From positions 75,953 through 83,672 of the forward strand of contig MBAA01000079.1 of NCBI GenBank assembly GCA_001940655.1: 7,720 nucleotides of DNA, read 5' to 3'. Position 1 is the first letter of the stretch, and every line of letters starts with the position of its first letter. This DNA comes from Promethearchaeota archaeon CR_4 (lineage in GTDB: Archaea > Asgardarchaeota > Lokiarchaeia > Sigyniarchaeales > CR-4). Below are positions 5,990 to 7,720 of this stretch, in pieces. Below the pieces are notes generated by a model that did not search any database, had not been told where the DNA came from, and saw only the letters and a program-made list of their open reading frames with translations. The translations under genes and the position numbers were made by a program.

Positions 5990-6000
5990 CACCCTCTTCC
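5990..6000 (-). promoter_or_regulatory. Ribosome-binding site that points to a CTG start for the SDR
   Basis: GGAAGAGGGTG on the minus strand is a strong purine-rich Shine-Dalgarno. Its GAGGG is 9 nt (GGTG 7 nt) from CTG at 5982-5980 but 27 nt from the TTG at 5964, and the in-frame TGA at 5988-5986 excludes any earlier start. It therefore decides the start of the SDR. Confidence 0.5.
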
Positions 6001-6010
6001 TTTTTCAGGT

Positions 6011-7411
6011 TTAGACTGTCATTTTTTTCTGGAATGTGACAACCTTGGTTAGCTGCGCCAAATTAAACATCCCGTCATGGGAAGACCCTGGCGCATGAAT
6101 CCCCATTTGTCCTGGTTTCGTGATGTGAGAGACGCCATTGAGAGTTGCAGCATCCACGAAATCCAAGTCATTTCCATTATACCCCATAATCTGAAGCTGG
6201 GGTTTCAAGTGTAATGCTCCCAAAAAATCAATAATTTCGTCCAAGGTTTTCACGGAAGTAAGAAAAATAAATCTCCCAAAACATGCATTAATATCTCTCA
6301 GTTTTGGTTTATCTTCCGAATAAATAACGGTCCATTTCGTCCCTTGCGAGGAGTAGACCTCCCCTCGCCCCTTGATATCAAAATCTAATAAGTAATTCTC
6401 CCGTTTGTTGAGTATATCTGCTGCTTGTCCGGCATCAATATTCCCCTTAGGTAATTCCTGCTCAACGTCCTCCATCCCCTTAGCTAATTCGCGTGCGAAT
6501 TGTTTCGCGGTTAATTCGCCATTTTTGACAAACACGAATCTCGGAGATAAACATGCATTTTGATCCCATTCTGCTATGTCAATTGCGACTCCGTGCGCTA
6601 ATTGCTTCACATCCTTTTTCGCCGGGGACTCAATCACTTCAAAACTTACTTTTGGACCATGAATTACGATTTTAGTACCATATTTTGCCGCGATTGTAGC
6701 GATACTTAGTCGAGAATTCTCACTGCCCCAATGTACAGCCGCATCAACTCCTGCATGAAATAAAGCATCGTAGATTTCGTTATTTTCTCCCGGCCAATAT
6801 GCAACGGCGAGTTCATCTTCAATTTCTGGATCAATATCACGAAGGGATTCGGTAAACTTTATGCCAAAATATGGTTCATCTCCGGATACTTTCATCAGAT
6901 TGACATTTTTTGTAAGCAAACCCATGGCCGCAGAGATGGTAGGAACAATAATCGCATTTCCAGATAAGTTATGGAAAACTAACCCGTGTGGTTGCCGATG
7001 GAGGTGAAGAGGGCCATGATCGACCCACTCATCCAGATGGTTTTTTCCCCCAAGTTCTTCGTGCAGAATCCATTCGAGGGTCATTCGTTGGAGAAAACTA
7101 GTTATCTGGTCGAGTTCGTGGTTCACTAATGCTTTCGATTGTCTTGTTATGCTTGGTAATACCCTCATGGCATCTTTTCGAAACTTGTTGTTAGGATCCC
7201 TCCATCTTTTTCCCGCTTCGCATAATAAGTCGAGATAGTAATCAACCGGTTTCTTGTGGGCTCTGTCAATATTTTGTTTTAGACGGGAGACTAGCGGTGC
7301 TATTTTATCAGCGGTAATTATTGGAATTTCGATGTCCCAATCTCCAAAAGTTTTACTTACTGTTTCTTCCTCGATGCATGCGGCACAGGAAGTTTTGAGA
7401 GTTTTTTTCAT
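6011..7411 (-). CDS. luxC-like: LuxC-like acyl-CoA / acyl-protein reductase (fatty aldehyde forming)
   Basis: This 466-aa protein is close to the usual LuxC length of about 480. LuxC enzymes take an acyl group as a thioester on an active-site cysteine and reduce it with NADPH to a fatty aldehyde; they belong to the aldehyde dehydrogenase superfamily. The probable catalytic Cys is Cys287 in EWDQNACLSP, matching the known active-site Cys286 of Vibrio LuxC. Other family-like segments are HNLSGNAIIVP (147-157), NLMKVSGDEP (171-180), an HWGSE motif (227-231) and the C-terminal GVSHITKPGQMGIHAPGSSH region ending HDG (426-447). Two extra Cys near the N-terminus (SCAAC, 8-12) form a CxxC-like pair. 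It lies 29 bp after the luxE-like gene, its natural partner, and 28 bp before the SDR. The ATG at 7411 has only a weak GTGGTG upstream. Without luciferase genes a role in light emission is not supported. Confidence 0.88.
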   Translation of the reverse strand: MKKTLKTSCAACIEEETVSKTFGDWDIEIPIITADKIAPLVSRLKQNIDRAHKKPVDYYLDLLCEAGKRWRDPNNKFRKDAMRVLPSITRQSKALVNHELDQITSFLQRMTLEWILHEELGGKNHLDEWVDHGPLHLHRQPHGLVFHNLSGNAIIVPTISAAMGLLTKNVNLMKVSGDEPYFGIKFTESLRDIDPEIEDELAVAYWPGENNEIYDALFHAGVDAAVHWGSENSRLSIATIAAKYGTKIVIHGPKVSFEVIESPAKKDVKQLAHGVAIDIAEWDQNACLSPRFVFVKNGELTAKQFARELAKGMEDVEQELPKGNIDAGQAADILNKRENYLLDFDIKGRGEVYSSQGTKWTVIYSEDKPKLRDINACFGRFIFLTSVKTLDEIIDFLGALHLKPQLQIMGYNGNDLDFVDAATLNGVSHITKPGQMGIHAPGSSHDGMFNLAQLTKVVTFQKKMTV

Positions 7412-7440
7412 AGCACCACTATTTAGTATTAATAAAAAAT

Positions 7441-7720
7441 TTAGGAGGATGTCATGTCAGCGACCATCGCTCCACAACCTTTCGCTTCTGCTCCCTTTGC
7501 TCGCCCAATTATGCGAATTATGTCGCCCTTTGAACCGCATTCTGGACACTTATCTTTATAAACAAATTCTGCAATATCATCAATGAGAACAGCGACTCCT
7601 GCATAGCTTGAAACACCATACGGAGTGACTACTTCAATTAATCCCTTTTTGCCCACTTCAGTAATGGGTTCTAAAGTGTCAAAATCTCTTAAAATGACTC
7701 TTGACCAGCGAGGGACATGG
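7441..7720 (-). CDS. luxE-like: LuxE-like acyl-protein synthetase, C-terminal fragment
   Basis: The gene enters from the right edge, and its last 92 codons plus the stop are visible. LuxE enzymes are ANL-superfamily ligases that activate a fatty acid with ATP and pass it on to LuxC. The fragment begins HVPRWSRVILRDFDTLEPI, matching the family segment leading to the C-terminal subdomain. It goes on with GLIEVVTPYGVSSYAGVAVL and a DDIAEF turn resembling the TDDLG-type motif after the ATP site. It ends with IIGRAKGAEAKGCG, the typical IGR.KGAE.KGC signature of LuxE homologues. A CPECG pair is common in non-luminous LuxE proteins. A GTG at 7656 lies within the conserved region and is not the start; the frame is open to the edge. 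It is very likely co-transcribed with luxC, 29 bp downstream. Confidence 0.85.
   Translation of the reverse strand, partial: HVPRWSRVILRDFDTLEPITEVGKKGLIEVVTPYGVSSYAGVAVLIDDIAEFVYKDKCPECGSKGDIIRIIGRAKGAEAKGCGAMVADMTSS

Noticed and set aside
5638..6052. Plus-strand frames of 94 and 133 codons opposite the SDR gene
   Set aside because: Antisense shadows of a well-supported SDR with all catalytic motifs.
7412..7440. T-run and TATTAATA between luxE-like and luxC-like genes as terminator or promoter
   Set aside because: Too short and AT-rich to separate from background; the 29-bp gap and shared pathway favour one operon.

Overview
The window is about 40% GC by eye and gene-dense. It has purine-rich Shine-Dalgarno motifs of the GGAGG/GGTG type, TATA-like boxes and several probable non-ATG starts. 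No rRNA, tRNA, CRISPR array, integrase or transposase was seen. The gene mix (LuxC/LuxE homologues without luciferase, tandem cobalamin-binding radical SAM enzymes, a retinol-dehydrogenase-like SDR, a U32-type peptidase fragment) and the spacing suggest an archaeon, possibly of the Asgard group. That placement is inference; a bacterium is not excluded.

Right block, minus strand (7720 down to 5110): the 3' end of a LuxE-like acyl-protein synthetase, a complete LuxC-like acyl-CoA reductase and an SDR with a lysine/alanine-rich tail. The gaps are 28-29 bp, so this is probably one operon. LuxE/LuxC would turn an activated fatty acid into a fatty aldehyde, which the SDR could reduce to an alcohol or handle as a related carbonyl. 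No luxA, luxB or luxD is visible.

Middle, plus strand (4450-5106): an NmrA-type NAD(P)-binding protein. It converges on the SDR with only 3 bp between stop codons. A 12-bp hairpin and T-tracts at this junction look like a shared terminator.

Left block, minus strand (4284 down to 1): a 21-codon reading frame, radical SAM gene A, a second 21-codon reading frame, radical SAM gene B, a weakly supported membrane protein, a 53-codon reading frame with a strong ribosome-binding site, and the 5' end of a U32-like peptidase gene. A and B are tandem duplicates. Each is preceded at close range by a tiny reading frame, and B carries a 22-residue N-terminal extension that loosely resembles those peptides. 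This repeated tiny-ORF plus B12/radical SAM unit is the most unusual part of the window. The peptides could be substrates, translational couplers or chance frames.
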